Origin: Bacillus wiedmannii
GTDB lineage: Bacteria > Bacillota > Bacilli > Bacillales > Bacillaceae_G
Length of the DNA: 64,000 bases
Direction of reading: 5' to 3'
NCBI RefSeq assembly: GCF_001583695.1
Contig: NZ_LOBC01000010.1
Location: forward strand, 94,947-158,946
Of the stretch, positions 35,254 to 44,398 are shown one piece after another. Numbering within the stretch: the stretch's first letter is position 1; every line of letters begins with the position of its first letter. Under the pieces are notes generated by a model. The model was given only the letters and a program-made list of their open reading frames with translations. It was not told the DNA's origin and made no database searches. The position numbers and the translations under genes were made by a program.

Positions 35254-35769
35254 ATGGGAGTATTAAGTGGTAATCCCCAAAATGAACCAATGCATTACGG
35301 AGAAGTCTTTGCAATTTGGAGTTATCTTGCAGGGGCACAAGGTGCAATTGCTGGTTACCAAGTTCTTGTCAATCATACTGGAGACGAGGACTTAAAAAAG
35401 TTTTTAGAAAATCTTATAGAAAATGATATCCAATCAGAAGTTGAAGAACTAAAAAACTTGTTAAAATCAAACGGTGTGGCATTACCACCAGCACCTCCAG
35501 AACGTCCAGTTGCATCTATTGAAACAATCCCTCCTGGTGCTCGTATTAATGACGCAGAAATTGCAGCTAAAGTTTCTATGGATCTTGCTGCTGGACTAGT
35601 AGCATGTAGCCAAGCGATGGGACAATCACTTCGAGAAGACGTAGGAATGATGTTTGGACAATTCCATATGAAAAAAGCACAAGCAGGTGCTACTTTACTA
35701 CGGTTAAATAAGAAAAAAGGCTGGATTATTCCTCCCCCTTTACATGTTCTTCAATCTGATCAAGCATAA
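35254..35769 (+). CDS. DUF3231 family protein
   Basis: 171 residues from ATG 35254 (MGVLSGNPQNEPMHYGEVFA), preceded by AAGGAGGCATATTAAA, the strongest site here. The helical pattern (IWSYLAGAQGAIAGYQVLVN, HTGDEDLKKFLENLIENDIQ, MMFGQFHMKKAQAG) is that of DUF3231, ferritin-like four-helix proteins common in Bacillus and linked to spores or stress. The same frame is open upstream to an ATG at 35146 with a weaker GGGTG site, adding a basic amphipathic leader (LLSLLRNIFRSIFSLVRN). Function unknown. Confidence 0.8.
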   Translation: MGVLSGNPQNEPMHYGEVFAIWSYLAGAQGAIAGYQVLVNHTGDEDLKKFLENLIENDIQSEVEELKNLLKSNGVALPPAPPERPVASIETIPPGARINDAEIAAKVSMDLAAGLVACSQAMGQSLREDVGMMFGQFHMKKAQAGATLLRLNKKKGWIIPPPLHVLQSDQA

Positions 35770-35777
35770 CATGGCAT

Positions 35778-35803
35778 AAGCGGTTAACTTTTGTTAACCG
35801 CTT
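35778..35803 (+). terminator. Rho-independent terminator
   Basis: AAGCGGTTAAC pairs with GTTAACCGCTT; a modest T-rich tail follows the DUF3231 gene. Confidence 0.8.
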
Positions 35804-35941
35804 CGTTGTATTTACCTGTACTTTTAATAATGGAGATTAAAGATAGTTCTAATAATTTTAACTTTATGATTTAGATACTGTGATACGAATAATGTACAAA
35901 AGCAATGGAAAAATTAATACATAAGAAAGGAGGGGAAATTT

Positions 35942-36265
35942 ATGAAGAAAAAATTATCATCTATTTTAAGTGTTTTAGCACTATCTATTATGTTTTTAGG
36001 CACATCTGCCCAAGCTGAATACGATGGAAATCATATGAATAGAGTTAATAACACTGATATGTCAACTCGAGTTAATGACAATAACTTGAACAGAGTTAAT
36101 GATAATAACTTGAACAGAGTTAATAATGATGTGAGAACTCGAAATGTAAATACGACAAATGATTTAAATAATAATCGTGATAGAAATAATAATTGGGCTT
36201 GGCTCGGTTTATTAGGTCTAGCAGGATTATTAGGTCTTAGAAGAAGAGACAAAGAAACACGCTAA
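35942..36265 (+). CDS. Secreted WGxxGxxG-CTERM-like protein
   Basis: 107 residues, ATG after AAGGAGGGGAAATTT. Signal peptide (MKKKLSSILSVLALSIMFLG..AQA), then an Asn/Arg-rich low-complexity segment with repeats of RVNDNNLN, and a C-terminal tail WAWLGLLGLAGLLGLRRRDK. The tail matches the glycine-spaced hydrophobic C-terminus of WGxxGxxG-CTERM proteins, thought to be a membrane/sorting signal. A small surface or secreted protein of unknown role with its own terminator. Confidence 0.75.
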   Translation: MKKKLSSILSVLALSIMFLGTSAQAEYDGNHMNRVNNTDMSTRVNDNNLNRVNDNNLNRVNNDVRTRNVNTTNDLNNNRDRNNNWAWLGLLGLAGLLGLRRRDKETR

Positions 36266-36320
36266 TTCAAAATATTTTTAGTAAACAAGTACTTATTTAT
36301 CAAAATTGTATAATGAATAT

Positions 36321-36344
36321 AAATCGCCTTTTTAAAGGCGATTT
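36321..36344 (+). terminator. Rho-independent terminator
   Basis: AAATCGCCTTT pairs with AAAGGCGATTT, followed by a T-rich tail. Confidence 0.85.
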
Positions 36345-36464
36345 ATTATTTGCTTAAAAATAGTATATGAAATTCACACATCAACATATTTTTACTTATG
36401 ATTAAACCTATTAAATTACATTTATTTAAATACAAAAAATCAAACCCCTAAAATGTTGTTATAG

Positions 36465-37118
36465 TTAGATTCGTGGCGTTAATCCATACAATATAAATTG
36501 AATCGTATTTTCAATCTCCACTTCATCATCCCATTTTTCTTCAGGCAATAATAAAAACCTTGTTAATAGTAAACCTAATACAGCTGATAAAGTAAGACGT
36601 AATACAGAAGATGGAGGCATCTCAATAATTTCCCCTTCTTCTTGAAACTTTACAATCAACTTTTTAAAATGTGAAAGTAACTCTGTTTCTACTAAATGTT
36701 GTATTTCGTTTTTCAATTCTGGCTGAAATGGCACTTCTTGAATTAATATTTTTATCATTGGAAAATGCTTTTTTGCAAATTCAAATCTATTATGAATAAC
36801 AACTCTTAGCAGCCCTTCATACGATTCATACTGCGATTTGAAAATTTCCTTTGCGAAGGCTTGTACAAAAAATGGTGCAGCAAACTTTGTTAATGTCGGC
36901 ATGACGACTGCTAACAATAAATCTTTTTTCGTTTTATAGTAGCGGAAGATTGTTCCTTCCGCTACACCAGCACGCTTTGCAATTTCACTTGTAGAAGTTG
37001 ATGCATATCCTTTTTCTCCAAACATATCAACAGCTGCCTCTAAAATACGCATTTGACGTTCATTTCGTTTATCCGTATTAGTTGCGGCAATTAATTCATC
37101 CAACCAATCCTTCTTCAT
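36465..37118 (-). CDS. TetR-family repressor of the ABC exporter
   Basis: 217 residues, ATG after AAAGGGGCATTATAG. DNA-binding region ILEAAVDMFGEKGYASTSTSEI, AKRAGVAEGTIFRYYKTKKD and a ligand-binding helical C-terminus. Last gene of the ATPase-permease-repressor operon, and so probably autoregulatory. A perfect 14-bp palindrome lies before the first gene (38910-38923) and is the natural operator. Inducer unknown. Confidence 0.9.
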   Translation of the reverse strand: MKKDWLDELIAATNTDKRNERQMRILEAAVDMFGEKGYASTSTSEIAKRAGVAEGTIFRYYKTKKDLLLAVVMPTLTKFAAPFFVQAFAKEIFKSQYESYEGLLRVVIHNRFEFAKKHFPMIKILIQEVPFQPELKNEIQHLVETELLSHFKKLIVKFQEEGEIIEMPPSSVLRLTLSAVLGLLLTRFLLLPEEKWDDEVEIENTIQFILYGLTPRI

Positions 37119-37142
37119 CTATAATGCCCCTTTGTATCATCA

Positions 37143-38162
37143 TTATATTTTCCGATGTTTCTTTAATGCAAATACATTCCCTATTGCAAATAATAGAGAA
37201 AAAAGTAGTAATACAGTTAGATCTAACGCAATCTCTGTAAATCCTTGATTTCGAATCATCACTTGTCTCATTGCGTCAGCTCCATATGTGAGCGGAAATA
37301 ATTTCCCTAACATTTGTAGCCACTTATTCATAGATTCAATTGGAAACAACCCAGAAAAGAAAATTTGGGGCACAATGACAAGCGGTATGAACTGGATCAT
37401 TTGAAATTCATTATTTGCGTATGCTGATAAAAACGTCCCTAAAGTTAATGCCGTTAAAGAAAGCAGGCATGTAATAAGTAGCGTTAGCCATATGGAACCA
37501 GCTACATACAAATCTAAAATATAAACTGAAAAATTCACGATTATAATTGATTGTATAAACGCAAAGATTCCAAAACCAATAATATATCCTACAACTATTT
37601 CCCATCTTCTCACTGGAGTGGACAATAACCTCTCTAATGTACCACTTAAACGTTCTCTAACAAAGGAAACTCCAGACAATATAAATACAAAGAAAAATGT
37701 AAAGAAACCAATCAATACGGGACCAAGCCCATCAAACATTGTAAAGTCTTTAGAGCCATGTAAGTAATTTACCTCAGGCTTCATAACTGATACTTCATTC
37801 TTTTCTGTACTCTTTTGTAAAACTTGAAGTACAGCACGATTTTTTGATGAATCACTTCCTTCTAATAAAAGATTCATTTTCCTATTCTCTAAATAAATTA
37901 CTGCATCTACCTTTTGCAGTTCTAACTCTGAAATTGCTTTCTCTTTGCCGTATTCATAAATTGAGGCTTCTTGAGTTTTCATTGTTTTTACAATAGGAGC
38001 AGGCACATCAACTACAGCGATATGCGGTACATAGTCTTTTTGTGTAAACACTAGAGACAATAACCAAAGTAATAACATTGGTGCCCCAAACATCATCGCT
38101 AACGAACGTTTATCTCGAAAAAATTGGCGAATAATACGAATGATTACACCAGTAACTCTCAT
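37143..38162 (-). CDS. ABC-2 type permease
   Basis: 339 residues. Its ATG overlaps the ATPase stop as ATGA. One N-terminal membrane helix, a soluble extracytoplasmic segment of ~120 residues and five C-terminal helices with the ABC-2 signature FFVFILSGVSFVRERLSGTLERLL. This layout is that of multidrug/lipid exporters of the YhgE/YadH class. It pairs with the ATPase at 38159. Substrate unknown; control by TetR suggests a drug or other toxic compound. Confidence 0.88.
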   Translation of the reverse strand: MRVTGVIIRIIRQFFRDKRSLAMMFGAPMLLLWLLSLVFTQKDYVPHIAVVDVPAPIVKTMKTQEASIYEYGKEKAISELELQKVDAVIYLENRKMNLLLEGSDSSKNRAVLQVLQKSTEKNEVSVMKPEVNYLHGSKDFTMFDGLGPVLIGFFTFFFVFILSGVSFVRERLSGTLERLLSTPVRRWEIVVGYIIGFGIFAFIQSIIIVNFSVYILDLYVAGSIWLTLLITCLLSLTALTLGTFLSAYANNEFQMIQFIPLVIVPQIFFSGLFPIESMNKWLQMLGKLFPLTYGADAMRQVMIRNQGFTEIALDLTVLLLFSLLFAIGNVFALKKHRKI

Positions 38163-38884
38163 GATAGAGCCACCTCTTCCAACAAAAAGACATCTTCAAT
38201 CCGTCCTGATGATACCCGTTTTTTCAATTCTTCAGGTGTTCCAGTCGCAACTAGCTTCCCTTCTCTAATTAATCCTAGGCGTTCACAAAATTCAGCTTCA
38301 TCCATAATGTGCGTCGTTACAATAATAGTTGTGCCTTTCTTTTTCAAATCATAAAATTTTTCCCAGATTGTTTTTCTAAGAAGTGGATCTATCCCCACTG
38401 TTGGCTCATCTAAAATTAATATTTCAGGTTCATGAAGGAGTGCTATCGCTAATGATAAACGCTTCTTCATCCCACCTGAAAAATGCTGCACTTGCTGTCT
38501 TATATGTTGTGATAATTGTACAAGGTCAAAAACCTCTTCGATTCTTTCTTTTTTATGTTTTCCCTTTAATCCATACATCGTTGCAATAAAATCTGCATTT
38601 TCATATGCTGATAGTTCTTCATATAATGCATCAGCCTGAGCCATATAACCAATTCTTTTCATTTCATTTAAATTAGGCATGTTCGTGTTGTATACAAGCA
38701 CTTCACCTTTCGTTGCCTCATTAATACCTGCAATCAATTTAATAAGAGTCGTTTTCCTTGAACCTGAAGGCCCAACTAAACCAAATATCTCTGCTTTTTC
38801 AACTTGCAATGAAAGATTGTGTAACACTTCTTTTTTTCCAAAACTTTTTGATACAGTCCGTAAAATAATGGCAGGTTGCTGCAC
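38159..38884 (-). CDS. ABC transporter ATPase with altered Walker A
   Basis: 241 residues, GTG start after AAAGGGGGAAGAATAC. ABC signature FSGGMKKRLSLA, Walker B LILDEPTVGIDP and the switch His in VTTHIMDEAEF are normal. The Walker A reads GPSGSRKTT: the glycine before the catalytic Lys44 is Arg43, where the rule is GxxGxGKS/T. The codon is AGG, one base from GGG. This should weaken ATP binding; it may be a real loss of function in this strain or a sequencing error. First gene of the operon. Confidence 0.9.
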   Translation of the reverse strand: MQQPAIILRTVSKSFGKKEVLHNLSLQVEKAEIFGLVGPSGSRKTTLIKLIAGINEATKGEVLVYNTNMPNLNEMKRIGYMAQADALYEELSAYENADFIATMYGLKGKHKKERIEEVFDLVQLSQHIRQQVQHFSGGMKKRLSLAIALLHEPEILILDEPTVGIDPLLRKTIWEKFYDLKKKGTTIIVTTHIMDEAEFCERLGLIREGKLVATGTPEELKKRVSSGRIEDVFLLEEVALS

Positions 38885-38909
38885 GTATTCTTCCCCCTTT
38901 TCTAAAATG

Positions 38910-38923
38910 AGTGAGTACTCACT
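38910..38923. promoter_or_regulatory. TetR-type operator palindrome
   Basis: AGTGAGTACTCACT is a perfect 14-bp palindrome 26 bp upstream of the ATPase GTG, in the usual position for a TetR/AcrR operator. The repressor is encoded in the same operon. Confidence 0.75.
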
Positions 38924-38989
38924 TTTATTTTACTCTTGCGTAATTATATGTCAAACTTCATTGATTAGTATGTATTTTCAATCTTAAAC

Positions 38990-39044
38990 AATGAAACAGA
39001 GTCGACATTAGAATATCATTTCTTAAAGTCGACTCTGTTTCATT
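38990..39044. terminator. Long terminator hairpin
   Basis: A perfect 17-bp stem, AATGAAACAGAGTCGAC / GTCGACTCTGTTTCATT, with a 21-base loop. It is 18 bases after the hypothetical gene at 39063 (minus) and upstream of the ABC operon. Confidence 0.75.
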
Positions 39045-39062
39045 TAAATTATATATTTTATT

Positions 39063-39314
39063 TTACGTTTTTAAATTCATATATTTCCTAATTCTAGCAA
39101 CATCTAAAGAATATTCGATAACTAATTGCTGTAACGGTAATATAACTGTGTCGGGATATAAATGGGCATATTGTAATGTTTCTGCATATTTTTCTAACCT
39201 TTTTTCTAAATACTTTATAATTTGATCAGGATGACTTACTAATAAGCATTTACAATAATAATGTATTTGTTCCTCAATCGCCGTATACTCTTCAATTTCA
39301 TATTCTTTATGCAT
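39063..39314 (-). CDS. Small hypothetical protein
   Basis: 83 residues, ATG after AAAGGGGTGTACAC. Acidic, helical, with one Cys pair region (YYCKCLLVSH). No signal peptide or membrane segment, and no family recognised. The ribosome site and terminator support a real gene. Confidence 0.6.
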   Translation of the reverse strand: MHKEYEIEEYTAIEEQIHYYCKCLLVSHPDQIIKYLEKRLEKYAETLQYAHLYPDTVILPLQQLVIEYSLDVARIRKYMNLKT

Positions 39315-39512
39315 GTGTACACCCCTTTATGTTTTTATACAGATTCCTTATCACACTTTTCACTCGACTAATTTTTAAGTTTTTTGATTATTTACACTAT
39401 AACAAACTTTACGGGTCAAATTTTGTTACTTTATGTAACGTAGAAAATTTTTAACAAAATTGTAATGTTAACTTGTATAAATTACATATGGCTTATTTTT
39501 CTATACAAAAAA

Positions 39513-39537
39513 TCGTACAGTTCAATTTAACTGTACG
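39513..39537 (-). terminator. Rho-independent terminator
   Basis: CGTACAGTT pairs with AACTGTACG, followed by ATTTTTTGT on the minus strand; it still follows the metallophosphoesterase remnant. Confidence 0.85.
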
Positions 39538-39865
39538 ACTACAAGTTCTGGTCTATTGAAAATTCTTTGCGGAATGATACTATTACCTAGTCCTCTACTT
39601 ACTACCATAGACGTATTTTGTTTTTCATATAAACCGGCTGTATATGTAGGGAGAACCCCTTGATTTGGAGCAACTAAACCTCCGATAAATGGCAATCTAA
39701 CTTGCCCTCCATGAGCATGCCCTGATAACACTAAATCTATTTGCTCATCAGCATAATTCTGAATAAATTCAGGTCTATAGAATAAATCATCTATTGCTCC
39801 TATATATAGATATACTCCTATGTAATCCGCAATTTTCCTTATCGGATAAATTAATAAAATTTATT
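39522..39865 (-). pseudogene. 5'-truncated metallophosphoesterase
   Basis: Only the C-terminal part is present. Reading from about 39865 gives PIRKIADYIGVYLYIGAIDD, LFYRPEFIQNYADEQIDLVL, SGHAHGGQVRLPFIGG and LVVSRG-type C-terminal motifs. SGHAHGGQ is the second metal-binding block of YkuE-like calcineurin phosphoesterases; the first (DxH, GDxxD, GNHE) is missing. No start with a ribosome site exists. The break coincides with the end of the sulfide module, so that insertion or a linked deletion probably removed the N-terminal half. Confidence 0.8.
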
Positions 39866-39868
39866 TCC

Positions 39869-41305
39869 CTACACATTGCGATTACATGTTTTATAAGGAA
39901 GCTCTTCTTTTTGCCATGCAAGAAATCCTCCCTTTAAATTCACTACTTCCTTTATACCTGCTCTTTGTAAAATACTAGCTGCTATAGCGGAACGCAATCC
40001 AGTTCGACATTGTAAAACTATTGGGCAATCTTTTGGTATACAATCTAGCTGCTTAAATAGATTTCCTAAAGGGATATGTATTGCATCATGAAGATGTCCT
40101 TCCTCCCACTCTTTTTTACTACGCACGTCGATTAACTTAACACTTCCACCTTTTATATGCGGATATAATTCGATTGATGTGTCTTCTTTGTAACTTTCTA
40201 ATCTATTCAATCTTTGTATTACCTTTACAGGTACAAAAGCAATAATATTATCTAGCCCAATAGATTCAAAGTCTCTAATAACTTCCTCCACTCTAACCTT
40301 TTCCTCATCTAGAATGATTAAAGTTTCTGTTTTATAATCTAGTAACCATCCACACCAAGTTGTAAAGGAATTGTTATAAGGTATGTTAATTGATTTCTCA
40401 ATGTGACCAGAAGCAAAACTCTCTACATCCCTTATATCAACTATTTGCTGAACGCTCGTCATAACTTCTTGAAGTTTTTCTACTGTTTTAATAGCAATAA
40501 CATCTCTCTTCTTACGATTTGGAGGACCAGACTTATTTAAATTCTTCATTAATGAAAAATACTTTGGAGGCTCTGGCTGTCCCGTCAATAAAGTCGATAC
40601 AAAATCACTTTCTTCATTACACTGAAATGCCCAATTGAACATCTTTTCATAACCTAATGTAGAAGTTGGAATTGCTCCTAATGCTTTTCCACATGCGCTT
40701 CCTGCACCATGTGATGGCCATATTTGCAAATAATCAGGGAGTATTTTTATTTTTTGTATAGAATTAAATAATTGTTTCGCTCCTATTTTTGCAGTATTTT
40801 TCATACCTACAGCAGTTTCTAATAAATCAGGTCTTCCTATATCTCCTACAAATATAAAATCACCTGTGAATATTCCCATCGGCTTATCATTTGTATAATT
40901 ATTTTGACTTGTATCAGTTACTAAAAAAGAAATACTTTCAGGCGTATGCCCTGGAGTGTGAATTACATTAAATTTTATATGACCTATTTTAAACTCTGTG
41001 CCCTCTTTAACCAATTTGTATCGACCTTCGTTAAGATATTGATATTTCCAATCACAATTTCCTTCATCAGATACATATAACTTTGCATGATAAAGATTAG
41101 AAAGTTCTCTAGACCCAGAAAGAAAATCTGCATGAATGTGAGTTTCAGCCACAGCAATTAATTCCATTCCCTCTTTCTTAGCAAATTCTATATATTGTTC
41201 TATATAACGACCTGGATCAATTACAATTGCTACGCCTTCCTTCTGACAACCGACCAAATAGGAAGCATGTGCTAATTTTTCATCATAAAAATATTTTAAA
41301 AGCAT
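39869..41305 (-). CDS. Persulfide dioxygenase-rhodanese fusion (CstB-like)
   Basis: 478 residues from ATG 41305, after TTGGAGGG. Residues 1-250 are a metallo-beta-lactamase persulfide dioxygenase (ETHIHADFLSG, HTPGHTPESIS, FTGDFIFVGDIGRPDL). A first rhodanese-like domain lacks the catalytic Cys (VDIRDVESFASGHIEKS), and a C-terminal rhodanese has Cys in VLQCRTGLRSA. This arrangement is that of Staphylococcus CstB, which turns persulfides into thiosulfate. With SQR just upstream it forms a sulfide-detoxification pair. No CstR-type repressor is seen nearby. Confidence 0.88.
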   Translation of the reverse strand: MLLKYFYDEKLAHASYLVGCQKEGVAIVIDPGRYIEQYIEFAKKEGMELIAVAETHIHADFLSGSRELSNLYHAKLYVSDEGNCDWKYQYLNEGRYKLVKEGTEFKIGHIKFNVIHTPGHTPESISFLVTDTSQNNYTNDKPMGIFTGDFIFVGDIGRPDLLETAVGMKNTAKIGAKQLFNSIQKIKILPDYLQIWPSHGAGSACGKALGAIPTSTLGYEKMFNWAFQCNEESDFVSTLLTGQPEPPKYFSLMKNLNKSGPPNRKKRDVIAIKTVEKLQEVMTSVQQIVDIRDVESFASGHIEKSINIPYNNSFTTWCGWLLDYKTETLIILDEEKVRVEEVIRDFESIGLDNIIAFVPVKVIQRLNRLESYKEDTSIELYPHIKGGSVKLIDVRSKKEWEEGHLHDAIHIPLGNLFKQLDCIPKDCPIVLQCRTGLRSAIAASILQRAGIKEVVNLKGGFLAWQKEELPYKTCNRNV

Positions 41306-41371
41306 AGCTATTCCCTCCAAATAGTTATTTCAAATTACTTTTCCATTTGTATAACTGCTTTCTATCTTCTC

Positions 41372-42571
41372 CTATAGCATCCCTTTCAACATAAAATTCC
41401 AATACATATAGGGCAACATATATCTTTTAAGTAAAAACATACTATATCGTTCTTTCGCTTGATTAAACGGAAATGTTTCTTGAGGCTCATGTTCATAGTT
41501 AAATTCAGCGAGTATAAGACTTTTATAACCTGTAACAATCGGACAGGATGTATATCCATCATATTTAGCATGCAAGTCTCTTCCGTTAAGTACGTCCTTA
41601 ATATTTTGTTTTAAGACAGGTATTTGTTTTCGAATTGCCGCTCCAGTTTTAGAGGTGGGTAAATTGGTACAATCTCCAAGTCCGAAAATATTCTTATACT
41701 GTACATGCTGCAAAGTATAAGGGCTTATATCTACCCACCCCTGAGAATCACTTATCTCACTCTCTTTAATAAAATTAGGTGGCCCCATTGGTGGAACAAC
41801 ATGGATCATACTGTATGGTACAGTTTCTCTTTTCAGTGTTTGCGTATCTTCAAAAATTGCTTCTCTTTTTTCGGCAATAATTTCTACTAAGTTTTTATTA
41901 TAATTCGTTATAATTTGCTTTCTTGCTAGTACTTGTTCTAATGTATTAGCATAACGTGGAACCTGAAATATATTAGCGTTCGCCGTATAAAACATTACTT
42001 CACTTTTGTTTCTTACACCGCTATTAGAAAAATACTCTTCTGCTAAATACATAATCTTTTGTGGAGCACCACCGCATTTAATTGGAGTGTTTGGGTGGGT
42101 AAAAACTGCATTTCCTCCTTTAAATTTTTCAATTTCTCTCCAAGTAGAATCAACATATTTATAAGAGTAATTGCTACAAACCCCATTAGTCCCAATAGAC
42201 TCCTTTAAGCCTTTAATGCCGTCCCAATTTATTTGTATACCGGCTGCTACAATAAGTATTTCATACTCAATCAGCAGTCCATCATCTAAAAGTAGCTTAT
42301 TTTCTTCCGGAAACAACTTAACGACACTTTTAGGAATCCACGTTGCACCTTTTGGAATAAGCAATTCTTGATCACGCATCGTACTTTCCTTTGAAACAAT
42401 TCCTCCCCCCACTAAACTCCATAGTGGTTGAAAATAATGTTTTTTTGATGGATCAATAATTGCTATACTTTCTTTCAATAGGGGTACATTTCGTAACAAA
42501 TGTGCAGTAGAAGATATTCCTGCAGTCCCAGCACCAATTACAATAATTTTATAACTATCTCTGGTCTTCAT
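41372..42571 (-). CDS. sqr: Sulfide:quinone oxidoreductase-like flavoprotein
   Basis: 399 residues, ATG after GAAGAGGATA. FAD-binding IIVIGAGTAGISST, KHYFQPLWSLVGGG, active-site cysteines in NGVCSNYSY and TPIKCGGAPQKIMYLAEEYF, and the quinone-site region FGLGDCTNLPTSKTGAAIRKQ. This fits SQR of the Bacillus/Staphylococcus type, which oxidises sulfide to persulfide or polysulfide at the membrane. The 66-bp gap to the CstB-like gene and same strand suggest a two-gene operon. Confidence 0.88.
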   Translation of the reverse strand: MKTRDSYKIIVIGAGTAGISSTAHLLRNVPLLKESIAIIDPSKKHYFQPLWSLVGGGIVSKESTMRDQELLIPKGATWIPKSVVKLFPEENKLLLDDGLLIEYEILIVAAGIQINWDGIKGLKESIGTNGVCSNYSYKYVDSTWREIEKFKGGNAVFTHPNTPIKCGGAPQKIMYLAEEYFSNSGVRNKSEVMFYTANANIFQVPRYANTLEQVLARKQIITNYNKNLVEIIAEKREAIFEDTQTLKRETVPYSMIHVVPPMGPPNFIKESEISDSQGWVDISPYTLQHVQYKNIFGLGDCTNLPTSKTGAAIRKQIPVLKQNIKDVLNGRDLHAKYDGYTSCPIVTGYKSLILAEFNYEHEPQETFPFNQAKERYSMFLLKRYMLPYMYWNFMLKGML

Positions 42572-42785
42572 TATCCTCTTCCCATCTAAATTTGATTTTT
42601 AAAATAACTAGTTCGCAGCCGTATTTTCATTGTATTAACATTATTATAAGTTAAAAACACCACCCTTTTATCTGACTTAAATGAAAATTCCGTTAACATT
42701 ACCATCAATTTTACTTTATGCGTAAATCCCCTATGCTACTTCCATCTTTTCTATTTCTCAATGCTAGTCTTTGTCCTATCTTACT

Positions 42786-42956
42786 TTAATTACAATTTCT
42801 CTCTACGCTCAGATCTATCTTTATCTCCTTTTTCCAAGAAAGTGCTTGTTCTAGGCCGTCTTCACCATTCACTTCATAGCTTATTTTCCAAGCTCTAATC
42901 GTTCCAGAATTAACAGAAAACTTTGTCGTAATGTCAGCTATTGAATGATAACCATC
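42786..42956 (-). mobile_element. IS3-family orfA remnant (transposase helix-turn-helix)
   Basis: The minus frame reads DGYHSIADITTKFSVNSGTI, RAWKISYEVNGEDGLEQALS and stops at 42786 after a short diverged tail. It resembles the N-terminal helix-turn-helix of IS3/IS150-type orfA proteins. A stop codon immediately precedes it, no orfB or terminal repeats are seen, and it is bounded by a terminator. Clearly a fossil. Confidence 0.6.
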
Positions 42957-42980
42957 TTATAAAATAAGTTCCATTCATCC

Positions 42981-43029
42981 AAAAAACACCCCTGATTTCC
43001 ATTATTCATAGGAAATCAGGGGTGTTTTT
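42981..43029. terminator. Bidirectional terminator
   Basis: AAAAACACCCCTGATTTCC pairs with GGAAATCAGGGGTGTTTTT; a perfect 19-bp stem downstream of the GDPD gene. Confidence 0.9.
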
Positions 43030-43120
43030 CGGTATATAAACCTTTTAAATTATTAATAAGTCTTCTTTTAAAATATAAATGGTTAAACAGATGAAAAAAC
43101 TTCGACTGTTATATTATCCC

Positions 43121-44104
43121 TTATTTCTTAAATACAGGTGCTATTTTATCAATGCGATTTGTCCAAATTCCACCTGTATAATCTTCAGGAAGGCGTTTTA
43201 TATCTTCAGATGAGTCAAATCCACTTGAAAACCCAAACCCATTTCCTCCTACAATGATAACTCGAGTATTTGCTTTATCCATTCGATTAAGAAAACGATT
43301 TGGCCATCCCCAAAGCCAAGGAGCCACTTTGTCTGGTATATGTAATTCTCCATGCTTCAGGCTTGAAGGTATGTAGCCAGTCCACCCTAATGCCATATAA
43401 GTAATAAGATCTTTTTTCATGGTCGCTTTTGACATTGTTCGTAAACTAGGGATGCGCTCTTTTATCGCAGCAATTGATTTATCGCCACCATATACAGTTA
43501 GTTGATCAAGGCGCTTCGCTGGTAATTTCTTGAGGTGAGTAGCCAATTGAATTCCTTCATTTTCATCATCACTTTTAATATGAATAAGAAAAGAACGGTC
43601 TGGAAAATGGGTAAGTACTTCATCAAGTGTTGGCATAAGATTAATCCCTTTGCCACGAAACGGGAATGTTTTACCCCCATCAGCTGTATAACCGTAACCA
43701 ATATCAAGTGCTTGTAATTCTTTTGTTGTAAAATCTCTTGTAACACCTTTACCATTAGTACGGCAATCAAGAGTCCAGTCATGAAAAATAACAAAATTAT
43801 TATCTTTAGTTGGTTGAACATCAAACTCTACTAGATCAGCTCCAGCTTTAAATGCCGCTTCCATAGATGGAATTGTATTTTCTAAATAAGAATGTTCAGG
43901 TTTATTTATACGTTCTGCTGTACATGTATCACTCTCAATCTCTTCCATGCTAAATGTTTGCGAAAGTCCTCGGTGAGCAAGAAGAAGAGGAATTCCATCG
44001 TCCCTCTTAGCAAAAAAAGAACTGTTATTTACATAAACAAATACGAATAGGATAAGAATTATCCAAGTCGTTTTACGTTTCAATATCCTTTTTAGTTTGT
44101 TCAT
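43121..44104 (-). CDS. Glycerophosphodiester phosphodiesterase
   Basis: 327 residues, ATG after AAGAGGAGCATACA. An N-terminal membrane anchor (TTWIILILFVFVYV) precedes the GDPD barrel: LLAHRGLSQ (catalytic His), ENTIPSMEAAFKAGADLVEFD, FHDWTLDCRTNGKG (second catalytic His) and FLIHIKSD. Hydrolyses glycerophosphodiesters from lipid or teichoic-acid breakdown at the outer face of the membrane. Own promoter region (~290 bp, AT-rich) and terminator. Confidence 0.93.
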   Translation of the reverse strand: MNKLKRILKRKTTWIILILFVFVYVNNSSFFAKRDDGIPLLLAHRGLSQTFSMEEIESDTCTAERINKPEHSYLENTIPSMEAAFKAGADLVEFDVQPTKDNNFVIFHDWTLDCRTNGKGVTRDFTTKELQALDIGYGYTADGGKTFPFRGKGINLMPTLDEVLTHFPDRSFLIHIKSDDENEGIQLATHLKKLPAKRLDQLTVYGGDKSIAAIKERIPSLRTMSKATMKKDLITYMALGWTGYIPSSLKHGELHIPDKVAPWLWGWPNRFLNRMDKANTRVIIVGGNGFGFSSGFDSSEDIKRLPEDYTGGIWTNRIDKIAPVFKK

Positions 44105-44398
44105 TGTATGCTCCTCTTAAATTTTGGTTGAAATGCCTTAAATAATTTTCGGCATTTAAATACTGGTAAATATTAAAGCCTATCTTTTTTTTTTACAATG
44201 GATATAATTGTTAATTAAAGGCTAGTACTTTGATATAAAACGGGAGCAATAGAAATCAATTCAATAACCACTCAACTTTCAGTAAGAATAGTTTTGAAAA
44301 ATTTCTATGAGAATTTAATATAAATGGGTATATGTAATATCCTATTATTTAAGAATCAATTTGCTATATGTATATTATCTGACAGTATCTTAATCACC

